From: Pseudomonadota bacterium
GTDB taxonomy: Bacteria > Desulfobacterota > WTBG01 > JAPLJA01
Direction of reading: 5' to 3'
NCBI GenBank assembly: GCA_026388815.1
Contig: JAPLJA010000141.1
Span: 1-33,896, forward strand
Length of the DNA: 33,896 bases
Position numbers and translations under genes: made by a program
Notes under the pieces: generated by a model
What the model was told of the DNA's origin: nothing
Seen by the model: the letters and a program-made list of their open reading frames with translations, nothing else
Databases searched by the model: none
Shown: piece by piece, positions 22,519 through 30,853 of the stretch
How positions within the stretch are numbered: position 1 is the first letter of the stretch
Layout of the letters: the number at the start of each line of letters is the position of its first letter

Positions 22519-23805
22519 AAAGTTCCACCTCTCCTCCTCATTCAGGAGCTTGATCGCACAGAACTCACCGCACATGGTGCAGACCTTTTTATCCTCGGGC
22601 CGCCTGCTCTTTCGGAGTTCTCTGGATCTCTCCGGATCGAGGGAAAGGCGAAACTGACTCTCCCAGTCCATGCTCTTTCGCGCCCTGGCCATCTTGATGT
22701 CCTGATCGAGTGCGCCAGTGACCCCTTTGGCGATATCAGCGGCATGGGCAGCAATCCGGGAGGCGATTACCCCTTCCCGCACGTCGTGAATGGTGGGGAG
22801 CCGCAAGTGTTCCGAGGGAGTCACATAACAGAGGAAATCTGCCCCGCAGGCGCCGGCAATGGCGCCGCCAATGGCAGAGGTGATATGGTCATAACCGGGC
22901 GCGATGTCTGTAACCAGAGGTCCAAGCACGTAGAATGGCGCTCCGTGACAGAGGTGTTTCTCCAACTTTACGTTGGTCTCAATCTGGTTAATCGGTACGT
23001 GGCCGGGCCCTTCGATCATGACCTGTATCCCCTTTGCCCATGCCCGTTCAGCCAGTTCTCCCAGGATGATAAGTTCCTGAACCTGTCCCCGGTCAGTGGC
23101 GTCAGCGAGGCACCCTGGACGCAGCCCGTCACCCAAGCTTAACACTACGTCATACGCCCTGGCGATTTCAAGGAGGCGGTCGTAGTGCTCGAAGAGAGGG
23201 TTCTCTTTTTTATTATAAGCCATCCATTCCACGGTAAAGGCGCCGCCCCTGCTCACGATGTCCAGGAGCCTCCCCTCGTCCCTGAGCCTTCGTGCCGATT
23301 CCCTGGTCAGCCCGCAGTGCACCGTGATAAAGTCAACGCCGTCCTCGACCTGTTTTTCGATCACCCTGAATATATCCTCAACCTCCATGTTGACGATGGA
23401 CTTTTTCTTTTTAACGGTCTCCACTGCTGCCTGGTAGATGGGGACAGTTCCCAGCGGGACAGTTGACTCGCTCAAGATGGTTTTTCTGATTTTATCCAGA
23501 TCGCCGCCGGTGCTCAGGTCCATGATGGTGTCAGCGCCGTATTCGATGGCAACCCTCATCTTTTTGATTTCTTCTTTCAGGTTCTGGTGATCCTTTGAGG
23601 TGCCGATGTTGGCATTGATCTTGGTCCTGAGACCTTTGCCGATGGCCAGCGTCTTAATCTTCCGGCGCCTCAGGTTTTTTACCAGGGTAATCTCCCCCCG
23701 TGCAATCCCTTCCCGGAGGAACTCTGCCTGCACGCCTTCGCTCCGGGCGACCTTCTTTATCTCTTCCGTGATGATTCCCTTTTTCGCTTTTTCCAGCCTG
23801 GTCAT
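22516..23805 (-). CDS. thiC: Phosphomethylpyrimidine synthase ThiC
   Basis: A radical-SAM enzyme of 429 residues that converts aminoimidazole ribotide into the HMP phosphate of thiamine. The [4Fe-4S] motif CTMCGEFC is at the C-terminus. Other family marks are KINANIGTS, EYGADTIMDLSTGGD, STVPLGTVPIYQA, IEGPGHVPI and DIAPGYDHI. It lacks the long N-terminal extension of proteobacterial ThiC, as in many anaerobes. Its start overlaps the thiDN stop (ATGA), so they are coupled. Its stop codon lies in the end of MITE copy 2. No TPP riboswitch is evident upstream of the operon. Confidence 0.96.
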   Translation of the reverse strand: MTRLEKAKKGIITEEIKKVARSEGVQAEFLREGIARGEITLVKNLRRRKIKTLAIGKGLRTKINANIGTSKDHQNLKEEIKKMRVAIEYGADTIMDLSTGGDLDKIRKTILSESTVPLGTVPIYQAAVETVKKKKSIVNMEVEDIFRVIEKQVEDGVDFITVHCGLTRESARRLRDEGRLLDIVSRGGAFTVEWMAYNKKENPLFEHYDRLLEIARAYDVVLSLGDGLRPGCLADATDRGQVQELIILGELAERAWAKGIQVMIEGPGHVPINQIETNVKLEKHLCHGAPFYVLGPLVTDIAPGYDHITSAIGGAIAGACGADFLCYVTPSEHLRLPTIHDVREGVIASRIAAHAADIAKGVTGALDQDIKMARARKSMDWESQFRLSLDPERSRELRKSRRPEDKKVCTMCGEFCAIKLLNEEERWNF

Positions 23806-25136
23806 TGTTTTCCTGCAATCTGTATGATTTTTTCAGAGACCTCAAGGGGTGTCCTCCCGATAACCCGGATCATTGCCTCCTTGCCCACGTCTCCGTAATC
23901 ATAGATGATATCTGGTATCTTCTTCATTCCATGTAAAACCTTTGCCACGCCCCACGATAAACTCGCCCCTTCTTTTGCCTTTGTCCTCTTCGGTTCGTCT
24001 TCACGTTTGAAGCCCTTTACGGTAAATCCAAGCCTTCTGCACAGCGTTACAATCTCCGGAGCGAAGCGGATGTTCATGGCTGAACGGAATTCAGGGTTGC
24101 TCCTCATAACGGTAAGAATGACTGAACTGATATGCTGTGATGCCCCTGCTTCGGGATCGGCAACGGTTACGATGCTGTCCTTGCAACGAATGATCCTCCC
24201 CGGGAAGGCAAATACCTGGTCGGGGCTTATTGCAGAAGTTAGGGCGTAGCCGAGATTGGACTGTACCTCCGGGATGAGACTCCCGATGCGGGCTGATGCA
24301 AGCCTTCCGAGCGCAGCCTTCAGGTCCTTGACAACGTTAGCCCGCTCCATCTCGCCGCTGATTGCGGCATAGGGATTCGCGGGGCCCTGTCCTTTGCCCA
24401 CATTCAGACCGAATCGGATGGACTCCGTCACGAAGCGTTTTGCCTTCTCGACCGCTTCATAGACGGTGAACCCCTGGCCGAGAAAGGTTGCAATGGCAGC
24501 AGACAGTGTGCAGCCGGTGCCGTGAGTATTTTTTGTCTTGATCCTTTCCGAGGAGAATTCAAAGAATTCTCTGCCGTCGAAAAGAAGGTCTGTTGCTTTC
24601 CCTTTCAGGTGTCCGCCTTTGATGAGCACGTGGCGGGCTCCCATCTCCTTTATTACCTGCGCCGCTTCCTTCATGCCGTCAAGGTCAACGACCTGCCGGC
24701 GGCAGAGCACGCTCGCCTCGGAGAGGTTCGGAGTAATGAGACTGGCAAGGGGGATGAGCTCTTTTTTTAAAAAGGCCCGTCCTTCTTCGTTTAAGAGGGA
24801 GTCACCGCTCTTTGCAAGCATTACCGGATCGATCACCACCCTGGTAAGGTCATACTGCCGTATCTTTCGTGCCACCGCCCTGACAACCTGGGCATTGACG
24901 AGCATACCGGTCTTGACGGCATCCGCTCCGATGTCAGAAAGGACGGTATCTATCTGGAGCTCGATAAACTCGGGGGGTATCTCCTGGATGCCCTTAACCC
25001 CTCTCGTGTTCTGGGCGGTAAGCGCAGTGAGAGCACTCATCCCGTAGGCGCCGAGCAGGGTGATGGTTTTTATATCTGCCTGGATCCCGGCGCCTCCTCC
25101 GGAATCAGAGGCAGCGATAGTTAAAATGCGTTTCAT
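23802..25136 (-). CDS. thiDN: Bifunctional HMP(-P) kinase / thiamine-phosphate synthase ThiD-ThiN
   Basis: A 444-residue fusion. Residues 1-265 are ThiD: IAASDSGGGAGIQADIKTI, VVIDPVMLAKSGDSLL, ITPNLSEASVL and the catalytic NTHGTGCTLSAAIA. Residues from about 270 on are ThiN (GRIIRCKDSIVTVADPEAG, RFAPEIVTLCRRLGFTV, PDIIYDYGDVGKEAMIRV), the alternative to ThiE that joins HMP-PP and thiazole phosphate. With thiC downstream it gives the pyrimidine branch and the coupling step; no thiazole genes are in the window. The 120-bp gap to the divergent RodZ-like gene must hold its promoter. Confidence 0.94.
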   Translation of the reverse strand: MKRILTIAASDSGGGAGIQADIKTITLLGAYGMSALTALTAQNTRGVKGIQEIPPEFIELQIDTVLSDIGADAVKTGMLVNAQVVRAVARKIRQYDLTRVVIDPVMLAKSGDSLLNEEGRAFLKKELIPLASLITPNLSEASVLCRRQVVDLDGMKEAAQVIKEMGARHVLIKGGHLKGKATDLLFDGREFFEFSSERIKTKNTHGTGCTLSAAIATFLGQGFTVYEAVEKAKRFVTESIRFGLNVGKGQGPANPYAAISGEMERANVVKDLKAALGRLASARIGSLIPEVQSNLGYALTSAISPDQVFAFPGRIIRCKDSIVTVADPEAGASQHISSVILTVMRSNPEFRSAMNIRFAPEIVTLCRRLGFTVKGFKREDEPKRTKAKEGASLSWGVAKVLHGMKKIPDIIYDYGDVGKEAMIRVIGRTPLEVSEKIIQIAGKQ

Positions 25137-25262
25137 ATATTAAATATATCAGAAGAGAGCTTTATTTTCAAGGAACTTGGATATGTCTAAAATCCTTGTC
25201 AAAAATCCTTGTATGCAGGAAAGTTTTGTGATATTGAAGTTTTAAATAGGAGAGAGGGAATA

Positions 25263-26084
25263 GTGGAAACACTGGGAAGCTACCTGAGAAAGGAGCGGGA
25301 GGCACGAAATTTCTCCCTGGAGGAGATTTCCTCTGCCATCAAGATCCGCAAAGGGATTCTTTCAGCAATCGAAAATGATGACTACACCCTTCTTCCTCCG
25401 CCGGTATTTGTGAAGGGGTTTTTAAGGGCCTACGCAAACCACATCGGCCTTGATTGCGGCGAGGTCATGAAGAAGTACAAAGAGGTTGCCGGCAGATATG
25501 CCGAGGAAGAAGAAGAGGCAGGTCAGCAAAAACGGGGAAGGCCTTTCCTTAAGGCATTTTTGATCCCCCTTGCTGCTATAGGCATTGTCCTGCTCGTTAT
25601 TGTGTACCTTATCTCCACGAGGCCGTCTCCATCGGCGAAAAAGGAAGAAGCTGTTTCCCCGCCTCAGAGCGCTGCCGTATCAGAAAAAAAGAATGCAGAG
25701 ATCCCGGCAGAGCCGGTCTCTGTTCCCGAGAAAGTAAAAGAGCAGGAGCCGCCGTCTGTATTTTCTCAGAAGGAGAGCGGCATGGCAATTGCTGAAGGCT
25801 CTGAGGTCAAGAAGTTAAACCTCGTGTTCAAGGCACGAGAGGAGACCTGGGTGGGCTTCAGGTCAGATGATGAAAAATCTTCCCAGGTCCTGCTGCAGGC
25901 AGGTGATACCTACGTTTTGAGAGCAGACCGTATTATCAGGCTGAAGATTGGAAATGCCGGTGGCGTGGCGCTCTTTTTTAATGAGAAAGAACTCCCCGGT
26001 CAGGGCACGTCAGGTGAGGTGGTAAGGCTAACATTAACTGAAGAAGGTGTATCGAAACAGGCAAACTATGAGCAGCTCTATTGA
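25263..26084 (+). CDS. RodZ-like HTH/DUF4115 membrane protein
   Basis: A protein of about 273 residues. The N-terminal HTH domain (LGSYLRKEREARNFSLEEIS through PPPVFVKGFLRAYANHIGL) is followed by one membrane helix (AFLIPLAAIGIVLLVIVYLI), a Pro/Glu/Lys-rich periplasmic linker and a beta-rich DUF4115 domain (EETWVGFRSDDEK to LFFNEKELPGQG). This is the layout of the cytoskeletal morphogen RodZ, although rod-shape genes are not nearby. I chose GTG 25263 with AGGAG 10 nt upstream; an in-frame reading from 25209 has no ribosome-binding site. The last 17 nt overlap the PfkB gene. Confidence 0.85.
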   Translation: METLGSYLRKEREARNFSLEEISSAIKIRKGILSAIENDDYTLLPPPVFVKGFLRAYANHIGLDCGEVMKKYKEVAGRYAEEEEEAGQQKRGRPFLKAFLIPLAAIGIVLLVIVYLISTRPSPSAKKEEAVSPPQSAAVSEKKNAEIPAEPVSVPEKVKEQEPPSVFSQKESGMAIAEGSEVKKLNLVFKAREETWVGFRSDDEKSSQVLLQAGDTYVLRADRIIRLKIGNAGGVALFFNEKELPGQGTSGEVVRLTLTEEGVSKQANYEQLY

Positions 26085-26991
26085 TATTCTGGTAGTTGGT
26101 TCCGTGGCATTTGATTCAGTAGAGACACCCTTTGGCAAGGTCGAGGATGTCCTGGGTGGTTCAGCCATCTACTTTTCTGTTGCAGCCAGTTTTTTTTCGA
26201 AAGTAGGAATAGTTGCGGTGGTGGGAGAGGATTTCCCCTCCCTCTACCTCGAATTTTTAAAAGAAAAGAATATTGACATCGGGGGCCTGAAGAAGGTGAA
26301 GGGCAGTACCTTCCGGTGGAAGGGCAAGTATGGATTTGACCTCAATGAGGCATTGACTCTCGATACGAGGCTCAATGTATTCCAGGATTTCCGCCCAGAG
26401 ATACCGGAGAGGTACCGTGACGCCGAATATGTCTTCTTAGCCAATATTGATCCGGAACTTCAGCTCCGGGTATTAGATCAGGTGGAAAATCCGAAACTGG
26501 TTGCCCTCGATACGATGAACTTCTGGATTGAAGGCAAGCCGGATAAACTCAAGGAAGCAGTTGCCAGGGTTGATATCTTTGTTATCAATGAGGCTGAGGC
26601 ACGGGAGTTTATGCAGGAGCCCAATTTGGTCAAGGCGGCAAAGAAGATTCTCTCCCTGGGGCCGAAGACCCTGATCGTAAAGCGGGGGGAGTATGGGGCA
26701 CTCATGTTCCATGGCGACTCGGTTTTTTCAGCCCCGGCCTATCCACTTGAATTCATCTACGACCCGACCGGTGCCGGTGATAGCTTTGCCGGCGGGTTCA
26801 TGGGCTATCTCGCCAATACGCGGAATGCAGAAGACGGGGTGATCAGGCAGGCAATGATCTTCGGAAGTGTCATGGCCTCCTTTAACGTCGAGGACTTCAG
26901 TCTGAACCGGATGAAGTACCTTACCTACCCGGAGATTGAGAGGAGATTTCGGGAATTCAAAAAGCTCTGCACCTTTGAAGATATAACGTAA
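26068..26991 (+). CDS. PfkB-family carbohydrate/nucleoside kinase
   Basis: A 307-residue kinase. The N-terminal part DILVVGSVAFDSVETPFG and VLGGSAIYFSVAAS is the PfkB substrate-binding start; the catalytic motif DPTGAGDSFAGGF contains the general base Asp; LIVKRGEYGALMF is the usual ATP-side strand. The specific sugar or nucleoside is not evident; adenosine or ribose are possibilities. It is followed by the DUF62 SAM hydrolase, which produces adenosine, a context that favours a nucleoside kinase role, but this is inference. Its TAA stop is the first bases of MITE copy 3. Confidence 0.9.
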   Translation: MSSSIDILVVGSVAFDSVETPFGKVEDVLGGSAIYFSVAASFFSKVGIVAVVGEDFPSLYLEFLKEKNIDIGGLKKVKGSTFRWKGKYGFDLNEALTLDTRLNVFQDFRPEIPERYRDAEYVFLANIDPELQLRVLDQVENPKLVALDTMNFWIEGKPDKLKEAVARVDIFVINEAEAREFMQEPNLVKAAKKILSLGPKTLIVKRGEYGALMFHGDSVFSAPAYPLEFIYDPTGAGDSFAGGFMGYLANTRNAEDGVIRQAMIFGSVMASFNVEDFSLNRMKYLTYPEIERRFREFKKLCTFEDIT

Positions 26992-27146
26992 CAGTTTGCT
27001 GAGAAAGCAACTGTTTGTAAGGGTGATCAAAAATGTCCAGATGCAAGGCGCCTGAAATCCTGAGGAGTGAGGCGTACTGGAACGTACGCTGCAACGACGA
27101 AGGATGAGGGGAACGATGCAGATGGGCGTTTTTGATCACCCTGCTA
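26989..27146. repeat. 158-bp MITE-like element, copy 3
   Basis: It has the same length as copy 1 and lies in the opposite orientation relative to it, with visibly high identity throughout. The centre is GCGTAC-TGGAAC-GTACGC. It starts with TAACAGTTTGCTGAG, which supplies the stop of the PfkB gene, and ends CACCCTGCTA, 7 bp before the ATG of the DUF62 gene. The element thus separates two likely operon partners and contributes the bases just before the second gene. Confidence 0.85.
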
Positions 27147-27153
27147 AGGTGTG

Positions 27154-27969
27154 ATGAGGCAAAGGATTATAACCCTTATCACCGACTTCGGGGAGAGAGA
27201 TGAATACGCCGGAGTTATGAAAGGGGTGATCCTCAGGTTAAATCCTTCCTGCCAGGTAGTAGATGTAGCCCACCAAATTTCTCCTCAGGGCATTACCGAG
27301 GCTTCCTTCATCCTCGGTAATGCCTATCCCTATTTTCCTCAGGGCACCATCCATGTCGTTGTGGTTGATCCTGGCGTGGGGAGTTCCCGCAGACCGATAG
27401 TCCTTTCGGCAGATGGCCATCTTTTTGTCGGACCGGATAACGGGGTGTTCACCACGGTCTATCTGAAAGAAGGAGAGAAGCATACCTTTGAGCTGACGAA
27501 CAAACAATATTTCCTCCCCCGTATCAGCTCGACCTTCCAGGGCAGGGATGTATTCGCGCCCGTTGCCGCTCACCTTTCCCTGGGCCTTGACCCCGGCGAG
27601 TTGGGGAGAGAAATAAGTGACCCGGTGATCCTTGACGATTTCACGCCCGAGATTTCAAGAAATCAGATCAAGGGCAAGGTAATCCACATTGACCGCTTCG
27701 GAAATCTCATCACCAATATATCACGTCAGACATTTATCTCGTTTACCCGCGATAAAAGATTTGCCATACGCGTGGCTTACCTCGTGGTTAACAGGGTCTC
27801 TGATGCCTACTACGAAGGGAAGGAAGGTGATCTCCTGGCCCTGTTCAGCAGTTCAGACTGGCTGGAGATTTCGATGAAGAACGGGAACGCAAAAGAACTG
27901 CTGAAGGTAGGGAAGGGGGAAGAAATAGTAGTGACGGAGTGCGAGCCGGGGAGGTGCGGGCTGCTGTAA
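27154..27969 (+). CDS. SAM hydroxide adenosyltransferase (DUF62 family)
   Basis: A 271-residue enzyme that hydrolyses S-adenosylmethionine to adenosine and methionine, related to fluorinase and chlorinase. ITLITDFGERDEYAGVMKG, VVVDPGVGSSRRPIV, FVGPDNGVF and IDRFGNLITNI are the family landmarks. Halogenases have an additional insertion near residue 100 that I do not see, so the hydrolase is the better call. The start is ATG 27154; a GTG just before it is also in frame. MITE copy 3 ends 7 bp upstream, and AAGG at its edge is the only ribosome-binding candidate. Confidence 0.92.
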   Translation: MRQRIITLITDFGERDEYAGVMKGVILRLNPSCQVVDVAHQISPQGITEASFILGNAYPYFPQGTIHVVVVDPGVGSSRRPIVLSADGHLFVGPDNGVFTTVYLKEGEKHTFELTNKQYFLPRISSTFQGRDVFAPVAAHLSLGLDPGELGREISDPVILDDFTPEISRNQIKGKVIHIDRFGNLITNISRQTFISFTRDKRFAIRVAYLVVNRVSDAYYEGKEGDLLALFSSSDWLEISMKNGNAKELLKVGKGEEIVVTECEPGRCGLL

Positions 27970-28047
27970 TAGATTGCGGAATGGGGATTGCAGAATTCGG
28001 AATGAACGAATATCTCTCAGAGAGAGATGACGGAAAAGAGGTAAGCA

Positions 28048-28431
28048 ATGACGCCCATCGAGATTTTAGCTGTCGTTTTCGCGGTCCTGGTTTTGCTCAA
28101 GCTGTTATTTGTTGCTGTTAATCCAAAAGTCTGGATGAAGGGAGTCGATTCAATAGTGAGCAACTACGCATTTACGACAATAGTGTATGTACTCCTGACA
28201 GTTATTATTGGCTACATTATTTTCAAGAGCTTGAGTATCGTACAAGTGGCTGCGGTGATGTTGTTTACCTCGGTGTTAATAGGATTGACCATGGTTCCCT
28301 ATTTAGACAAATTGCTTGCCTTGGGGAAGGAAATAGTCGGCACACGATCGGAGATGTTCCGCAGGGCTTGGTTAGCCATAGTAATCTGGGCAGGAATAGC
28401 GGTCTGGACGCTGTATGCAGTGTTTGCTTGA
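28048..28431 (+). CDS. Small integral membrane protein, unknown
   Basis: A 127-residue protein with four predicted membrane helices at about residues 5-25 (EILAVVFAVLVLLKLLFVAV), 42-60 (TTIVYVLLTVIIGYIIF), 65-85 (VQVAAVMLFTSVLIGLTMV) and 106-126 (AWLAIVIWAGIAVWTLYAVF). GAGG lies 6 nt before the ATG. No catalytic motif is visible. The upstream gap (27970-28047) contains a word array of the ATTGCGGAATG type. Confidence 0.75.
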   Translation: MTPIEILAVVFAVLVLLKLLFVAVNPKVWMKGVDSIVSNYAFTTIVYVLLTVIIGYIIFKSLSIVQVAAVMLFTSVLIGLTMVPYLDKLLALGKEIVGTRSEMFRRAWLAIVIWAGIAVWTLYAVFA

Positions 28432-28488
28432 CGGCCTTTTTCATAGGTAACCCTTATTATACTCATCCTTTTTTAAAACAGGAAGATC

Positions 28489-28523
28489 GACCGCCTCTTC
28501 AGCCCTGTGCTTCTGAGGCGGTC
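28489..28523. terminator. Bidirectional hairpin between convergent genes
   Basis: GACCGCCTC (28489-28497) and GAGGCGGTC (28515-28523) form a 9-bp perfect stem, extended by AGAT/ATCT across one mismatch, with a 17-nt loop. It separates the small membrane protein from the convergent tail-collar gene. The T-run is weak on both strands, so termination is likely but not certain. Confidence 0.55.
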
Positions 28524-28540
28524 AATCTAGACCATGTCAG

Positions 28541-29161
28541 CTATTCGCGCGGAGGGTAGTATCCATCAGTCGTGCATATACAAACGGTGAGGCCGGTAAA
28601 CGGCGGCATTATGGAGATCGGCTGGCCGGTGCCTGTCTGCCCGATCGACAGCGGATCCATCGCTGCCGAGGGATCCTTAGTGCTGTAAGATTGAATGTTC
28701 GGGTCGGTCCCGTCGGCGTCGTTGCCTTGAGGCCGGGCCAGCGACTTATTAGTCACGCTGTTTGTGTTGCCGGGCCCCGGGAATGCCAAAAGAGCATGAT
28801 TGTGTGCAGGAAGCTGGACGACACTTAGGGTTGTGGTTTCTGCGCCGCCCTTATCGCCTACAAGGCGCGGAGTAAGGTTGGCGCCGTTTCCTGTGCCCAG
28901 CGCAAAGCGTCCCTGCAGATCAGGCAGACCGAATGTCGTGTACCCCTCGCCTCCATAATAGTTCCCAAGCAGGGAATACAGAGCCGAGTATTGCGAGACC
29001 TGGAGCAATTGTCCGTTCGCCTGCATCCAGCCCGCGGGGCAGAAGTTAAAAGCGAAGTACCGGATTTCTCCTATATAAGCTTCCTGACTCAGTGCGGCTT
29101 GCGGGTAGCCAATAAACAAGAGTGAGAACACTATGCCGATCGTAAAAATATGTTTTTTCAT
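28541..29161 (-). CDS. Exported phage tail-collar (microcystin-dependent) domain protein
   Basis: A 206-residue protein. An N-terminal signal peptide (IFTIGIVFSLLFIGYPQAAL, then SQ) is followed by the tail-collar fold: YIGEIRYFAFNFCPAGWMQA, GQLLQVSQYSALYSLLGNYY, GEGYTTFGLPDLQGRFALG, LPAHNHAL and PFTGLTVCI. Such proteins (MdpB type) occur singly in many bacteria; their role is uncertain, possibly a surface adhesin or sugar-binding tip. GGAGGG precedes the ATG. No other phage genes are close, so this is not a prophage signal. Confidence 0.9.
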   Translation of the reverse strand: MKKHIFTIGIVFSLLFIGYPQAALSQEAYIGEIRYFAFNFCPAGWMQANGQLLQVSQYSALYSLLGNYYGGEGYTTFGLPDLQGRFALGTGNGANLTPRLVGDKGGAETTTLSVVQLPAHNHALLAFPGPGNTNSVTNKSLARPQGNDADGTDPNIQSYSTKDPSAAMDPLSIGQTGTGQPISIMPPFTGLTVCICTTDGYYPPRE

Positions 29162-29327
29162 CTTCCCTCCTAAACTGTGGGTTTAATAATATTCTTCTTT
29201 TCTCTGTTTCTTTGTATCCATGATGGGAACGAATGTCAATAAAAAAACCCCCCATGATGTAGCCAACACCCCATTCGAATTTCATCTGCAAGAATAATTA
29301 TTGACAAGCAGGACTTTTTTTTAAATT

Positions 29328-29584
29328 ATTGCCATCATCGGGTTCGACTGGACCATCAATCTGGCGGACGGGATCAAGCGAATCGACGGGAAGAAAACCG
29401 TCCCGGGAAATATGGAGCCTTATCTCCTCTTTGGGTCGGATGCAGTGATTAAGAAGAGGGTGCAGGAGATTGTAGTAGAGGGGAAAGATGCTCCTGCCCC
29501 ATCTTCAGCCTCGGTGGCTGGGTAATCCTGGACACTCCGTTTGAAAAGCTGAAGTACCTTGTGGACCTGGTCCACAGCCTGTAA
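29328..29584 (+). pseudogene. C-terminal fragment of a uroporphyrinogen decarboxylase-family protein
   Basis: It reads IGFDWTINLADGIKRIDGK, KTVPGNMEPYLLFGSDAVI and KKRVQEIVVEGKDAP, then needs a one-base shift near 29495 to continue IFSLGGWVILDTPFEKLKYL and VDLVHSL with a stop. This is the C-terminal quarter of the UroD fold (GN-[LM]-[DE]-P, then the Ile-Leu-x-Asp-Thr-Pro region). There is no start and most of the gene is missing. A T-run and a TTGACA (29301) precede it. The rest of 29162-29327 shows only an AT-rich promoter-like region for the tail-collar gene. Confidence 0.8.
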
Positions 29585-29619
29585 AATGATAAATGATACT
29601 GTGAATTGCGGAATGAGGA

Positions 29620-30294
29620 ATGAGTCAGACTTTAGGAAATAGTAGTGCTCCATTCTTCTGCTCGTGGAGCGGGGGGAAGGATTCGTGCCTTGCACTGTAT
29701 CACGCCCTCAGGGAAGGGGGTAGGCCGCGGCTCCTGCTGACCATGCTGACAGAAGGCGGTGAACGGAGCAGGTCACACGGCCTTCATATCACCGTCATAG
29801 AAAAGCAGGCCGAGGAACTCGGTATTCCCCTTGTTACGCGTGCAGCAACGTGGGACGATTATGAGAGAGAATTTATCTCCGCCCTCCGGGAATTGAAAAA
29901 AGATGGGATTGAGATCGGGGTGTTCGGTGATATCGACATGGATGATCATCGTAAGTGGGTAGAGCGTGTATGTTCATCTGTCGCTCTTCAATCGCACCTC
30001 CCCCTCTGGAAGAAGGCCCGGCGCGATTTACTTGAAGAGCTGCTCGGGGCCGGCTTTACGGCAACGATCGTCACCGTCAAGGATGGCGTGCTGGACAGAC
30101 GATTTCTGGGCAAGGTACTCAATGCGAGTGTGATTGAAGAGATTGAACGTGAGGGGATCGATGCATCAGGGGAGGAAGGAGAGTACCACACGGTGGTTAC
30201 CGATGGTTCGATCTTCTCTCATCCGATTCAGCTTGAGATGGGAAAGCAGGTTCTGCGGGATGGTTACTGGTTCTTAGATGTTTCTGTAAAATGA
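29620..30294 (+). CDS. Dph6-like ATP-grasp / PP-loop ATPase (DUF71)
   Basis: A 224-residue protein. The PP-loop SWSGGKDSCLALY at the N-terminus binds ATP, RSHGLHITVIEKQAEELGIP follows, and the DUF71 hallmark GEEGEYHTVVTDG is near residue 190. In archaea and eukaryotes this family amidates diphthine on EF2; bacterial copies probably form another amide, and their substrate is unknown. Bacteria lack diphthamide, so I avoid a gene symbol. The ATG follows a GAGGA directly, and the start may be slightly different. It lies 35 bp after the UroD fragment. Confidence 0.9.
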   Translation: MSQTLGNSSAPFFCSWSGGKDSCLALYHALREGGRPRLLLTMLTEGGERSRSHGLHITVIEKQAEELGIPLVTRAATWDDYEREFISALRELKKDGIEIGVFGDIDMDDHRKWVERVCSSVALQSHLPLWKKARRDLLEELLGAGFTATIVTVKDGVLDRRFLGKVLNASVIEEIEREGIDASGEEGEYHTVVTDGSIFSHPIQLEMGKQVLRDGYWFLDVSVK

Positions 30295-30324
30295 GCTTAG
30301 ATTAAAATGAAAATGGAGTCGCAT

Positions 30325-30750
30325 ATGAAAAAGACCGGAGTAATTTTAGCTCTCATTGTGATGTTGCAGTGGTTCTCGGGGTGTGCAACAAAGAGTGACG
30401 TATTGACGGCCGAAGATGAGGGTACGAGTAAGGTCTATTCCGTAGATGCTGACCAGGCATGGGAAATCGCGAGGACTGTTTTCATCTGGGAAGGTGCAGA
30501 CTCTATAGAGGTACACCGGACGAAAGGTTATCTATTAGCAAGCAGTGAGCAGGCCTTGGGAGGGACATTAATGGGAGCCTGGATAGAACCCGTTGACAAA
30601 AATGACACACGGGTTACCGTTGTTACAAAACGGAGAATTTCTATGAGCATTACAACGGCGCTGACTGAAACAACCTTCCACAAACGTTTCGCCCAGGCGG
30701 TTGCTATTATTAAAGAAGGAAATCGTCTGCCTGCCACACCGCCGGAATAA
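30325..30750 (+). CDS. Lipoprotein (DUF3568-like)
   Basis: A 141-residue protein with a type II signal peptide: MKKTGVILALIVMLQWFSG and the lipobox cysteine. The mature part has YSVDADQAWEIARTVFIWEG, RTKGYLLASSEQALGGTLMG and TRVTVVTKRR, which resembles the DUF3568/YajI-like small lipoprotein fold. I chose ATG 30325 because GGAG lies 6 nt upstream and the signal peptide starts there; an in-frame ATG at 30307 would add six residues. Role unknown, cell-envelope location likely. Confidence 0.75.
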   Translation: MKKTGVILALIVMLQWFSGCATKSDVLTAEDEGTSKVYSVDADQAWEIARTVFIWEGADSIEVHRTKGYLLASSEQALGGTLMGAWIEPVDKNDTRVTVVTKRRISMSITTALTETTFHKRFAQAVAIIKEGNRLPATPPE

Positions 30751-30853
30751 AATAAAGAAAGGGTCTGTTTATGTCTGTACTACAGATACAAAGCACAAAA
30801 CTTTAATCTTGTGCGGAAGGATTTAAAAATCATTATCAAGGAAGGAGAGTAAA

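Noticed and set aside
25137-25262. Possible TPP riboswitch upstream of thiDN-thiC
   Set aside because: The conserved CTGAGA and related TPP-box sequences are absent from the short leader on the minus strand.
28541-29161. Prophage remnant suggested by the tail-collar protein
   Set aside because: The protein has a signal peptide and no other phage genes lie nearby. Stand-alone collar proteins are common in bacteria.
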